A DNA stretch of 64,000 bases, from contig JAEWOE010000001.1 in the NCBI GenBank assembly GCA_023460995.1, forward strand, positions 1 to 64,000. The letters run 5' to 3'. A program made the position numbers and the translations under genes. How positions within the stretch are numbered: position 1 is the first letter of the stretch; every line of letters starts with the position of its first letter. This document shows, one piece after another, positions 42,607 to 51,404 of this stretch. The stretch comes from Bacillota bacterium. Its GTDB lineage: Bacteria > Bacillota_I > Bacilli_A > RF39 > UBA660. Under the pieces are notes generated by a model. That model saw only the letters and a program-made list of their open reading frames with translations. It did no database searches and was not told where the DNA came from.

Positions 42607-44118
42607 ATGGATGACATTTTATTTACAGAAGAAAGTGGCAAAGAATTTCAAGAAAGCCTTTATAAAGCACTTAATAGTGATATAAAAGAAATAAATAATA
42701 AGTTAAATGCTGAATTACTTGAAACTTATATAGATAATATATTAAAAAAAGAATTAAAAGATAAACCCGATGAAATAATTCTTTTTCATCCAATGATAGT
42801 AAAATTATCTAAAAAGAGTGACTTATATGATAAATATGCATTTGCTTTAACAGGCTTATCATATAAAGAATATATAAACACAGTAAAAAAAATAATAGGA
42901 AATAAAAAAAATCTAGCTATTATTAAAAGTTACGCTACAAGTAATATTGATATTTTAGATTACAAGAACCCTATTGAATTAGAAATATCCTCTATATATG
43001 CTAATTTGATACTTAAAGACTATTTAAAAACACTTGATATACAAAGATGGTTTATCACCTACATAATTAGGAAAGAAGCAACAAATCATGGTTTAAAGCC
43101 TAATATCAAAGGTGTTACAATTATAAATAGAAATAAAACAAAATTATATAAAAATTCTCCATATAAAAAATACTTAGATCTAGAAATAATTGATAATTAT
43201 TCTAATTTCATATATATTAACCTTGGGTTATTTAATATTATTAAGAAGGAAAAAGGTAATAAAACTGCCTTAATATACTTACTAAATACATGTTTTAAAG
43301 CCTTACAAAGACACATTAGGAAAAGTAATGAACATTCTATTACATATGATGATGAAATGTATCGCTTTATTAAAGAAGGAATTATATTCAAAGAAGATAA
43401 TAACTTCTATAACCAAAACAAACTATATTTTAGTAGTGAGATTAATTTAAACGAAGAAACTGATAATATGACTAAAGCTTTAATGGATAACCCTTTATTT
43501 AGTAAATTTGATTTTTTAAAGGAATTTGATGAAGAAGAAAACTATTCTTCCTATAAAAACACTGAAGATTATTTCGAAGTAGATAATCATATTGATAATA
43601 TTTTAGTTAATAAACCTAGAATCTTAAATGATTATCCCCTGCTTCAAATGGAATATAGTGAAGTTGGAAGAAGAAAAAGTATTAAAGAATTAATCGATAT
43701 TAAAATAAGCCAAATGGAATTCTTTAATATTCAAATAAGTAATTTTAAAGAAATCTTATTAGAAACTGATAATGATATTATAAAGGATAATATTACTATA
43801 AAATTAAATGAAATAGAAAAAGGATTACCTGGTGTTATTAGATGTCATAATAATATGATTTATAAATCTTTAAGAATACTAAGTATTCCAGATTTTAATA
43901 AATTACTTTATAAAATAGAACAAAATTACATAGATGAACTTAAAGAAGTAATTATCCAAGAAAAAAATGATATAATAAAAAAATTAGAAAATAATAGAAG
44001 AAAAATATTTAAGCCTACTACATTTTTAAAAAATGATGAATTCTTAACTAAAGAATATTCAAGAGTAGCTAGATATGAATCAAAAATTAATGATTTTGAA
44101 AAAGAAAAAACCAGATAA
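42607..44118 (+). CDS. uncharacterised 503-residue protein
   Basis: A large soluble, Lys/Asn/Glu-rich protein with many predicted helices, no signal peptide and no motif I recognise. ATG 42607 (MDDILFTEE) has GAGGTGG just upstream and an extended -10 promoter behind it; an ATG at 42565 lies before that promoter and is unlikely. Positions 330-440 and 460-503 are rich in heptad-like Leu/Ile and may coil. The gene converges with the 44131-46681 operon across a shared terminator. Confidence 0.75.
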   Translation: MDDILFTEESGKEFQESLYKALNSDIKEINNKLNAELLETYIDNILKKELKDKPDEIILFHPMIVKLSKKSDLYDKYAFALTGLSYKEYINTVKKIIGNKKNLAIIKSYATSNIDILDYKNPIELEISSIYANLILKDYLKTLDIQRWFITYIIRKEATNHGLKPNIKGVTIINRNKTKLYKNSPYKKYLDLEIIDNYSNFIYINLGLFNIIKKEKGNKTALIYLLNTCFKALQRHIRKSNEHSITYDDEMYRFIKEGIIFKEDNNFYNQNKLYFSSEINLNEETDNMTKALMDNPLFSKFDFLKEFDEEENYSSYKNTEDYFEVDNHIDNILVNKPRILNDYPLLQMEYSEVGRRKSIKELIDIKISQMEFFNIQISNFKEILLETDNDIIKDNITIKLNEIEKGLPGVIRCHNNMIYKSLRILSIPDFNKLLYKIEQNYIDELKEVIIQEKNDIIKKLENNRRKIFKPTTFLKNDEFLTKEYSRVARYESKINDFEKEKTR

Positions 44119-44132
44119 TATCTGGTTTTTTT
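44105..44132. terminator. bidirectional intrinsic terminator
   Basis: AAAAAACCAGATA / TATCTGGTTTTTTT with symmetric A and T tracts, between two convergent genes and overlapping both ends. Confidence 0.88.
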
Positions 44133-44892
44133 AATCAAATAAACTAATTTGTCCCTCTATAGAAATATTTTTTTTCTTAACTTTTGTTTTTGATTTTTCT
44201 TTTGGTTTTGTTCTTACAGATTCAACTTTTTGCACAACTTTTTCTTGTGTAGGTACAGGAATTTCAATTCTTTTTCTTTTACGTTTATCATGGGCAAAGA
44301 ACATCCCTAAGTCATGAACTCCCTTATACTTTATCATAGCAGAACCATCTTTATTACTTTTATAAGTAGAAGTAGATGCATCATAATAATATGTTTCTCT
44401 TATTACAAAGTTTTTTAGACATGAATGAAGATGATTTATATCTTCCTGTTCCATTTCTGATCCTTTTGCTACACAATTAATGTAATTTCTAATAGCGTTT
44501 ATATTAGTTCCTTGAATATAACTATTACGATAGTGATTACATAGTTTTTCCAAAATTTGAATATTAGATAAACATGATTCTAAATAATAAGCAAGATATA
44601 TCTCATCAAGAAACATTTTATCATCACAATACGCAAGACCATATCCTAAATTTTTTTCTACTCCACGACTCTTATATCTTATAGATAGTTTTTGATTATA
44701 ATCATCAACACTCATTAGACCATTTTTAACTAATTCTTCTTTTAAATCATCCTCATTTTTAAAAGAGGTAGTAAATAAGTCAATATCTTTAAGTAAATGA
44801 TTATCTAAATTAGAAAAAATCGGAATTTTATTCCATAATATCTCTTCAAACTTTTTCTTTCCTTTGTTTAAAGATAAAATATAGTTAGCCAT
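44131..44892 (-). CDS. uncharacterised protein with a C-terminal beta-clamp-binding-like motif
   Basis: A 253-residue protein. The first 190 residues are helical and unrecognised. Residues 205-245 are a basic, Pro/Lys-rich, probably unstructured tail. It ends in GQISLFD, which fits the bacterial sliding-clamp-binding consensus QL(S/D)LF closely and sits at the extreme C-terminus after a flexible linker, as in known clamp partners. This suggests contact with DnaN, in replication or repair, but it is a five-residue match and remains inferred. It is last in a three-gene minus-strand operon (46681 to 44131). A GGGGAGA site precedes the start. Confidence 0.75.
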   Translation of the reverse strand: MANYILSLNKGKKKFEEILWNKIPIFSNLDNHLLKDIDLFTTSFKNEDDLKEELVKNGLMSVDDYNQKLSIRYKSRGVEKNLGYGLAYCDDKMFLDEIYLAYYLESCLSNIQILEKLCNHYRNSYIQGTNINAIRNYINCVAKGSEMEQEDINHLHSCLKNFVIRETYYYDASTSTYKSNKDGSAMIKYKGVHDLGMFFAHDKRKRKRIEIPVPTQEKVVQKVESVRTKPKEKSKTKVKKKNISIEGQISLFD

Positions 44893-44913
44893 ATAACTTC
44901 TCCCCCTGATTCA

Positions 44914-45456
44914 TTACTTTTTAAATATCTTTTCTCTTATAAATCTCTTAATTCCTTTGTTGTTAGAGTCTTCTATTTCTCTTACTGGCTCAATTTCAGA
45001 AAAATCTGCATCTACTATTTCACCTGGAATATCCATATGATTAGTCCCTAATTTAATTTTTATAATTTCATCTAAATAATTAATTACATATTCTAGTTTT
45101 TCACACTCATCCTTAACTAAAGAATAGTTCTTTGCTCTTTTTTCTCTACTAAGATTATTATGTTTTGTTGAGATAGTATCAATAGTTTCAATAAGAACTT
45201 TAAGTTTTTCATCAAGTTCTTCGACTGTTAAATTTTTATAATCATCATAATTAATAATATAATCAAGTTTACTAAAATAATCTATTGCAGCTTTATCTTC
45301 AAAGGAAACAAAATCCATTCTATTACTATCATCGACAATAACTATACCTTTAAAAAATTGATTAATTATAACTGAAGGAATAGAATTACTATGGTTAAAT
45401 GCGAACATTATATCATTCTTTTGGACATAAATTTTATTATTTCTAAATACTTTCAT
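44914..45456 (-). CDS. uncharacterised 180-residue protein
   Basis: A soluble acidic protein. The N-terminal 60 residues look beta-rich (RNNKIYVQKNDIMFAFNHSNSIPSVIINQF), and the rest helical with possible coiled coil near residues 70-140 (LNNLSREKRAKNYSLVKDECEKL region). No family is recognised. It is the middle gene of the three-gene unknown operon, 21 bases upstream of the clamp-motif gene and 13 downstream of the first. A TAGGGGTAAAC site precedes the ATG. Confidence 0.72.
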   Translation of the reverse strand: MKVFRNNKIYVQKNDIMFAFNHSNSIPSVIINQFFKGIVIVDDSNRMDFVSFEDKAAIDYFSKLDYIINYDDYKNLTVEELDEKLKVLIETIDTISTKHNNLSREKRAKNYSLVKDECEKLEYVINYLDEIIKIKLGTNHMDIPGEIVDADFSEIEPVREIEDSNNKGIKRFIREKIFKK

Positions 45457-45469
45457 ATTAAGTTTACCC

Positions 45470-46681
45470 CTATCTATTTTCCAATTTTTTAATTTTCTTC
45501 TTTTCTTTTTCTGTAGAAGCTAACAATACTTTTTTTTCATAGCTAAAAATCGAATTAGTTAATTTTTGAAATAACTCTCTTTCTTCTGGTGAATATACTT
45601 CAGCGCAATTATAATGAACAGTTTTCAACAATTTATATACCGATCTAATACTTAATTTTTCTTTCTGACTACTTCTAGAACCATATCCAATAAAGCAATA
45701 TAAATCACTATTTCCTCCAGCTTTAATATATTCTAAAATAAAACTTCGTAAACCAGGATCAGATAAATCTACACCGTACATCATAGGAATATCAATATTT
45801 CTTTCAAATTCCTTAGCAAACATAAAAGCTCTTCTAGGACCAATTCTGTTACCGCCTCTTTCAATAATGCGATACATCACACAGTCTAATAAACCATTAT
45901 TCAAAGCCTTTTTATCATCATATCTTCTTATTGCTTCCTCTAACTCATTATTATTTGGCAAATCCATTCCTTGCTCTTTCATAAATTTGACTACTTCAGT
46001 AATATGCATTCCTTCAAACGGATCATCATTATATGTTCCCCAGCCAGGAATAGGTTGCATATATTCTGATTCTTCTACTGTTCCATCATTAGATAAATGA
46101 ATATGAGACGCCATAGAATTATATCGGTTATCTGGATTAACATAAACTAACTCTGGATATTTTGGTTCACTTAAGTAATATGATTCATCATAAGGTAATG
46201 ATTTTATAAAACTCTCTTTAGAATAAAAATTATTCCACTGTAATATACTTACTACCTCCATAAGATCTTCAGCTTTATCTATTTCTAATATTTCGGCTAT
46301 TTCTTTAATAGCATTATTTTGTTTTAGCATAATATCATCAATTTCTTGATTGCTTTGACCGCAGCAAGGAAATAAACGATTAACTTCATACTCTGGATAT
46401 CTCAGTTCAAACCACACGGCCATTTTTTCAATAAAATCTCGTATTCTTTTAGGTTCGTTATACTCACCAATTTTTGTATACTGTCCTTTAACATATTTGT
46501 CGGTATACCAACTTATAAATTCATCAATCTTAGTTTCTAAATCGATGGTTTCATTTTTTCCAGTATCTTCTGAAATTGTAATATTTTCTTCTAAGTTCTT
46601 TTTAACATTAGAAGCTTGCTTTACAGAAGTACTTTGTAACATTCCTTTTTTAAACTTTAATAGTTCAGCTTTTAAATTCAT
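45470..46681 (-). CDS. uncharacterised 403-residue protein
   Basis: A soluble protein of unknown family. A Lys-rich N-terminal 50 residues precede a conserved-looking core: DEFISWYTDKYVKGQYTKIGEYNEPKRIRDFIEKMAVWFELRYP near residue 52, then FPCCGQSNQEIDDIMLK, then a Gly-containing region VMYRIIERGGNRIGPRRAFMFAKEF near residue 262. The two adjacent Cys might bind metal but no partner pair is clear. It is first gene of the three-gene operon; GGGGGAGAAT precedes ATG 46681. No function is proposed. Confidence 0.75.
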   Translation of the reverse strand: MNLKAELLKFKKGMLQSTSVKQASNVKKNLEENITISEDTGKNETIDLETKIDEFISWYTDKYVKGQYTKIGEYNEPKRIRDFIEKMAVWFELRYPEYEVNRLFPCCGQSNQEIDDIMLKQNNAIKEIAEILEIDKAEDLMEVVSILQWNNFYSKESFIKSLPYDESYYLSEPKYPELVYVNPDNRYNSMASHIHLSNDGTVEESEYMQPIPGWGTYNDDPFEGMHITEVVKFMKEQGMDLPNNNELEEAIRRYDDKKALNNGLLDCVMYRIIERGGNRIGPRRAFMFAKEFERNIDIPMMYGVDLSDPGLRSFILEYIKAGGNSDLYCFIGYGSRSSQKEKLSIRSVYKLLKTVHYNCAEVYSPEERELFQKLTNSIFSYEKKVLLASTEKEKKKIKKLENR

Positions 46682-46753
46682 AATAAATATTCTCCCCCTG
46701 ATATGTTTATGATTACTACACTTTCATTTTATCATATTTTGTGAATTTTTAAC

Positions 46754-46783
46754 AAAAAAAACATCCTAATAATAGGATGTTTT
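46754..46783 (-). terminator. intrinsic terminator of tRNA-Glu
   Basis: Eleven-base stem AAAACATCCTA / TAGGATGTTTT on the minus strand with a T tract, ten bases after the encoded CCA. Confidence 0.85.
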
Positions 46784-46792
46784 ATTATTATA

Positions 46793-46869
46793 TGGTAACT
46801 CGTATGGGTTTCGAACCCATGGATACCGCCTTGAGAGGGCGGCGTGTTGAACCCCTTCACCAACGAGTC
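46793..46869 (-). tRNA. tRNA-Glu (anticodon CTC)
   Basis: A complete cloverleaf on the minus strand with encoded CCA. The acceptor GACTCGT pairs with ACGAGTT (first pair G-U). The anticodon stem is CCGCC / GGCGG, with loop CTCTCAA giving anticodon CTC. The variable loop is five bases, and the T arm is ATGGG-TTCGAAA-CCCAT. The loop sequence and stems resemble Glu tRNAs. CTC is the less common Glu anticodon in AT-rich Bacillota, where TTC normally suffices. Confidence 0.9.
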
Positions 46870-46962
46870 AAATAAACTATAATATAGTATACACTAAAAC
46901 AGGCTCATTGGGCAAGATATTTTTTATTAATTTATTAAATCTAGTTAAACTATTTTGCTGAA

Positions 46963-47514
46963 CTACTTTTTATGAAGAAGATATCTTATTTTAGTTAGTT
47001 CAAAGTAATTAGACTGTTCTTTTTTACCAAATCTTATATCATTTATATGCAAATTATCTTCTTTAAAGCCAACTTTTATGAATGTTTTAATAGCGGCCTT
47101 TCTATCTAAAGGAATCTTATCTGCAACTTTATTAAGTTTTAATTTATTAAAAGCAATGTCCATTAATAATCTTAAAGCTACTTCACTATATCCTTTACCT
47201 CTATAATCACTTTCTAATAAAATATGGACTAAGTGACAATCAAAATCATTATCATAATGTAAGGCTACTTCACCTATTGGAGTTTCATCTAACATAATAT
47301 ATGCATAATATTTTTTAGGTTCATTATTAACCCAAGCGTTAAACCATACTTGCCATTTTTCATCAGTAAACTTAATAATACCTGTATCATAATTATATCC
47401 ATCAAGATTTTGCTTATAACCGGCATTATAAGCCATTGTTTTAGAGTCAGCTAGTATTTGCTTACGATAATCAAGTTCACTTAAACTAGGTACTTTTAAA
47501 GAAATTTTATTCAT
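46963..47514 (-). CDS. GNAT family N-acetyltransferase
   Basis: A 183-residue acetyltransferase of the RimJ/RimL-like branch. Acetyl-CoA motif A is seen as HILLESDYRGKGYSEVALRLLMDIAFNKLKLNKVADKI near residue 95, with the R/Q-x-x-G-x-G/A loop as RGKGYS, and motif B as FIKVGFKED. The substrate is unknown; ribosomal protein or small-molecule acetylation are options. It starts three bases after the peptide deformylase stop, so the two are co-transcribed. Confidence 0.88.
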   Translation of the reverse strand: MNKISLKVPSLSELDYRKQILADSKTMAYNAGYKQNLDGYNYDTGIIKFTDEKWQVWFNAWVNNEPKKYYAYIMLDETPIGEVALHYDNDFDCHLVHILLESDYRGKGYSEVALRLLMDIAFNKLKLNKVADKIPLDRKAAIKTFIKVGFKEDNLHINDIRFGKKEQSNYFELTKIRYLLHKK

Positions 47515-47517
47515 ATA

Positions 47518-48123
47518 TTATTTCTCCTCACTATATGATTTTACTACCATCTTAACGCTATGATATTTAAATTCTTCTGATATAGCTAAAATTTCATGTG
47601 GATGTCTATCTCTAATACTCTTTCTTTGCCCCACATTTACATCATAATACATAATATCTGCCCTATCTGTATATTCAATGCCATCTAGATGATCAATCTC
47701 ATGACAAATAATAATTGCCTCAAAACCTTCAACAGTTTTAACATGTTTATTACCATGTATATCTTGATATTTTAACTTAATACAAAAAGGCCTCTTCACT
47801 CTTCCAATAGCATTACTAACACTCATGCAGGCTTCATAATATATTTGAGTACCTTCCATTTTAACAATAACTGGATTAAAATAAGACGTTATTGCATACT
47901 TCTTTATTCCCTCATCCATCCCATAAACTTTACTATCAGTCATTACCAAAATAAATCGTTCATTTATACCAAATTGTGGGGCAGCAGCTGCATAGGCATT
48001 CTTTTCCAAGCAAACTTCTTTAATACTATCTATAATACTTTTATAATCCTTTGTAAAATCAATTATTTCCTTAGATACTTCCTTAAGTCGTTTATCATCT
48101 GGTTTTATTAGTTCTAATTTCAT
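47518..48123 (-). CDS. def: peptide deformylase-like protein
   Basis: A 201-residue metallo-deformylase removing the N-formyl group from new proteins. The three motifs are present with changes: motif 1 AYAAAAPQFG (usual GxGLAAxQ), motif 2 EACMSV (usual EGCLS, metal-binding Cys kept), motif 3 ICHEIDHLDG (HExxH kept). Metal ligands Cys and two His and the catalytic Glu are therefore intact. The altered motifs and C-terminal extension suggest a secondary or diverged deformylase rather than the main one. It forms an operon with the GNAT gene. Confidence 0.88.
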   Translation of the reverse strand: MKLELIKPDDKRLKEVSKEIIDFTKDYKSIIDSIKEVCLEKNAYAAAAPQFGINERFILVMTDSKVYGMDEGIKKYAITSYFNPVIVKMEGTQIYYEACMSVSNAIGRVKRPFCIKLKYQDIHGNKHVKTVEGFEAIIICHEIDHLDGIEYTDRADIMYYDVNVGQRKSIRDRHPHEILAISEEFKYHSVKMVVKSYSEEK

Positions 48124-48157
48124 ATTACCTCCATTTTTGTCTATTATTTATTATAAC

Positions 48158-48187
48158 AAAAAAACCAAACTATTACTAGTTTAGTTT
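48158..48187 (-). terminator. intrinsic terminator
   Basis: Eleven-base stem AAACTAAACTA / TAGTTTGGTTT (one G-U) on the minus strand with a seven-T tract. It overlaps the end of the signal-peptidase-like gene. Confidence 0.8.
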
Positions 48188-49182
48188 ATTCCAAATAGTT
48201 TATCTACTAAGTTTCCTAAATGAGGTATAACAAACTCAACCTTACTTACTAATTGATTAATTTCTGTATCAGGATAATCGTATCCAGAGTTATTATCACC
48301 CATAGTTGTAAAAGTTAAAACTTCCGCATTATTTTTTTTAACAATTCGATGAGTTAATATATGTCCCTTATAATTAAACTGTACTATATCATCAACCTTT
48401 AAATTTTGAATATCAATTTTGTTAACATCTCTAACAATAAGTAAATCTCCTTCACTTATTACATCTTCCATAGAATCATTATTCATTATACTAAGTTTAT
48501 ATTTAGTTATATTAGAACTTAATAAACTAAATATAATCCATACATATATAAATAAATATAATATAAGGTGTCCAAAATCTTTAGCACTACCATATTTCTC
48601 TATTATTTCTTTTTCGCTAGTAAGTCCAATCATTATGCAAAGTGGAAGTAGTAGTAACAAAATTCCATTAGTATAAGAAGGAATATTAGGATAAATTGGT
48701 AATAGAAAAAATACTATCTCAGATAGAAATATATAGATAAAAACTGCCTTGAAATTATATTTTGGCGCTATATAAGTAATTACTAAATCATTAGCAAGTA
48801 CAAATAATCCAAAATTAGTAAATACATCTATTAAACTCAAATTATTTATAAAACTTAAACTACCTAGTAAAAGCATATCTATTATAGCCATAATAAAAGA
48901 AATAGTTTTATTATTATTTATATTTTTACTAGCTTCACAGTATCTAAAATGAAATAATGTGGCAGCTAATTTTAATATTACATAAAAACCAAAATAATAA
49001 ACCAAATTTAGTTTAGTAAAACCTATATATCCTCCTTTACCATCATAAAATAATAATAAAAGATAATATAAAGAAAAGAAAATTAAACTGTATTTTACAA
49101 ATATTTTATATACGATTTTATTGCTTTCAATGTATCTCTCATTAAAGTCAATTTTTTTATATTCCAAACCAAAAATTTTCAT
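48181..49182 (-). CDS. polytopic SipW-like (ER-type) signal peptidase
   Basis: A 333-residue protein. The first 220 residues hold about seven membrane segments. The C-terminal 100 residues form a signal peptidase I domain: catalytic Ser in NNDSMEDVISEGDLLIV near residue 238 and, in place of the bacterial Lys, a His in LTHRIVKK, then TMGDNNSGYDYPDTEI. A Ser/His pair marks the SipW/archaeal/ER type, which in spore formers processes a few special exported proteins. The usual Pro after SM is replaced by Glu-Asp. The large polytopic N-terminus is unlike the short SipW. The start is ATG 49182, with GAGGGTGTAT upstream. Confidence 0.83.
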   Translation of the reverse strand: MKIFGLEYKKIDFNERYIESNKIVYKIFVKYSLIFFSLYYLLLLFYDGKGGYIGFTKLNLVYYFGFYVILKLAATLFHFRYCEASKNINNNKTISFIMAIIDMLLLGSLSFINNLSLIDVFTNFGLFVLANDLVITYIAPKYNFKAVFIYIFLSEIVFFLLPIYPNIPSYTNGILLLLLPLCIMIGLTSEKEIIEKYGSAKDFGHLILYLFIYVWIIFSLLSSNITKYKLSIMNNDSMEDVISEGDLLIVRDVNKIDIQNLKVDDIVQFNYKGHILTHRIVKKNNAEVLTFTTMGDNNSGYDYPDTEINQLVSKVEFVIPHLGNLVDKLFGIN

Positions 49183-49433
49183 ATACACCCTCGCTACCTT
49201 ACTATGATTAGTATACAACAAAAAAAGAAAGTAAACAATATACTATTTTTATGTACGATTCATAGTACCAAAACTGTAAAAGTTAGCTTTATTGACGATC
49301 TCTTTTGCAAATATAAATAACAGTTACTTTGAGTAATATATCCAAATCAAAAATTATAAATTTAGACTATATTATTTTGTAACTTAATTTTAATAAAAAA
49401 TTTAATTACTAGTTTTCACTATTTTGCGACTTT

Positions 49434-50930
49434 TCATTTTTTGATCCCTATTAATTCATTTTTTAAATTATTACAACTTAAAAACTGATGGCCAAATTGT
49501 ATTAAGTTCGGCAAATATATCACACTTATTGAATTGTTGTAACTTAAGAAATTATCACCCACTTGTATTAGTGATGGTAAGTATAACGATGTTAGTGATT
49601 TATTCCCAGATAAGAATTCGTTTCCTGCTTCTTTTAGAGAAGGCAAGTTTATTTCTGTTAATTGATTATTTGAAGATAAGAAACCACTTCCTACTTGCTT
49701 TAACAATGGTAATTCTAATGTTATTAATGATTCGTTTTGAGTAAAGAAATAGTCTCCTACTTCCACTAGTGATGGCAAGTTTACTGATGTTAGTGATTCG
49801 TTTTGAAACAAAAAATAATTTCCTGCTTCCTTTAACATAGGCAGGTTTAAATCTGTCATTAAAACGTTATTATATAAGAAAAAATCATCTGTTCGATTTA
49901 ATTTATCATTCTTGTACCCTATAATATTATTATTTTTATCAATGATAACTTCTATAACATTAATTTCTTCGCCCTTCTTCGTTTCAATATATATTACTTT
50001 ATTGTTATTCTCTTTTTTTATAACGTTTATTTTAGAAATGTTTTTAAAATCATCTATAAAGCAGTCTTTTAAAGTTGAATCGTAAAGTAGTATTTTTTTA
50101 TTGGTAATATCTAATATAAAATAATCAATAATAAGATATTTTGAACTATCAAGATAATCTTTCTTAACTACAAAGTTATCTATAATTATATTACCAGGGC
50201 AATAATAAATATTGTTTATTTCATAATTATATTTATGAAACTTTCCGTCATTAGCCCTAACATACCCTTTAATTTCAAAGAAATGTCGGTTAGGAATAAA
50301 ATTAAACTTATAGTGTCTTCTGAAACTACTAGATAAACCTGACTTTATATTATCTAAATTGTTATTAAAAGTACTGTCACAATTATCTACTCTGTGGTTA
50401 TACCTATTTTTAATTGACAGCGTATTAACATTGCCACGCGTAAATTGAATACTTATTACAGAAGTACCATATTCATCTTGTCTTTGTGGCTTACTAAAGC
50501 TTTCTCTGTTTAATTCAAAAGCATTCTTTTTTACTGCAAAAAAAACATGGCATCGATCTAATCTATTTCCTTTAAATGTACATAATTCTTCTTCTGGTTT
50601 ATAGTACTTTTTAAAGGTTTGTATTTCCTCTTCATTATGACACTCATAAAGAATATATCCAGCTTCTTCTAATAATTCCTGTGGCGTTTTTTCTTCAATA
50701 CTTTCTATTGGGTCTTCTTCAGTTGCAATAGTATAAATATATTCCTTAAACTCAGGTATTAATCCAAATTTACATATATCATAATATAAATCTCTTGATT
50801 GATAAAAATTTGTACTCAAAGCCCAGTATAATAACTGTGGTTCTTCAAGCAATGTCGGAAATAATTGTTGGCATAAATGCATCATTTTTTCTCCGTAAAA
50901 TTTTTTTATCATCTTTAAGTCATCAAACAT
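49434..50930 (-). CDS. large protein with an unknown N-terminal domain and leucine-rich repeats (intact copy)
   Basis: A 498-residue protein without a signal peptide. Residues 1-130 form a helical domain starting DLKMIKKFYGEKMMHLCQQLFPTLLE. Residues 130-345 are a second, beta-rich domain (DEYGTSVISIQFTRGNVNTLSIKNRYNH, then YNYEINNIYYCPGNIIIDNF). Residues 350-485 carry six tandem 22-residue leucine-rich repeats of pattern LxxLxLPxLxxxGxxFLxxNxx, of BspA-like type. BspA-like repeats are often adhesive, but with no export signal an intracellular, phage- or host-related role cannot be separated. The paralogue at 51401-53094 shares all three parts. It is preceded by a short AT-rich leader. Confidence 0.8.
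   Translation of the reverse strand: MFDDLKMIKKFYGEKMMHLCQQLFPTLLEEPQLLYWALSTNFYQSRDLYYDICKFGLIPEFKEYIYTIATEEDPIESIEEKTPQELLEEAGYILYECHNEEEIQTFKKYYKPEEELCTFKGNRLDRCHVFFAVKKNAFELNRESFSKPQRQDEYGTSVISIQFTRGNVNTLSIKNRYNHRVDNCDSTFNNNLDNIKSGLSSSFRRHYKFNFIPNRHFFEIKGYVRANDGKFHKYNYEINNIYYCPGNIIIDNFVVKKDYLDSSKYLIIDYFILDITNKKILLYDSTLKDCFIDDFKNISKINVIKKENNNKVIYIETKKGEEINVIEVIIDKNNNIIGYKNDKLNRTDDFFLYNNVLMTDLNLPMLKEAGNYFLFQNESLTSVNLPSLVEVGDYFFTQNESLITLELPLLKQVGSGFLSSNNQLTEINLPSLKEAGNEFLSGNKSLTSLYLPSLIQVGDNFLSYNNSISVIYLPNLIQFGHQFLSCNNLKNELIGIKK
49470..49875 (-). repeat. six tandem 66-bp coding repeats (22-residue LRR units)
   Basis: Period 66 bases, each unit encoding LxxLxLPxLxxxGxxFLxxNxx. The units diverge in sequence but keep exact length, so changes in repeat number would stay in frame. 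Confidence 0.8.
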
Positions 50931-51131
50931 AACTACACCTCTAATAAAATAATATCATACATCATTAATATTACAAATTATTTATGTTTACTTTTACAAT
51001 TGTATACATAAAAACATATATGATGTATATTACTCAAACTATTTTCTATCATTTATAAAATGTTAATATTCTTGAATACAAATCAAAAATTAGATTATAA
51101 AACAATAATAATGGTCCAATAAAAAGAAATT

Positions 51132-51404
51132 TTATCCATAGTACCTTTGAAAATATATTTCCTTATCGTCCGAAATAATCTTTATAATATCATCTTCATC
51201 TACGTTTATATTATTAGGGTTTAATGGACCAAAACTATAAAAATTCTTTTCATCAAGAATCTTTTGAGAAATATATATATAATCTTTTTCTTTTAGTATT
51301 ATATTTAAAGAATAAAATTCCATATTTAGGTTGTATTTTTTATTGTCTTCTGTTCTTACTAAGTAATCATAATTATTAATTTCTAATATTTGCACTTTTT
51401 TCAT
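51132..51404 (-). CDS. small uncharacterised protein downstream of the LRR gene
   Basis: A 90-residue beta-rich soluble protein (KVQILEINNYDYLVRTEDNKKYNLNMEFYSL) with no family I recognise. It overlaps the end of the leucine-rich-repeat gene by four bases (ATGA), with AAGGAG just upstream, so it would be translated by coupling with that gene. Because the upstream gene is frameshifted early, its expression may depend on the state of that frame. The intact paralogue at 49434-50930 has no equivalent partner. Confidence 0.7.
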   Translation of the reverse strand: MKKVQILEINNYDYLVRTEDNKKYNLNMEFYSLNIILKEKDYIYISQKILDEKNFYSFGPLNPNNINVDEDDIIKIISDDKEIYFQRYYG

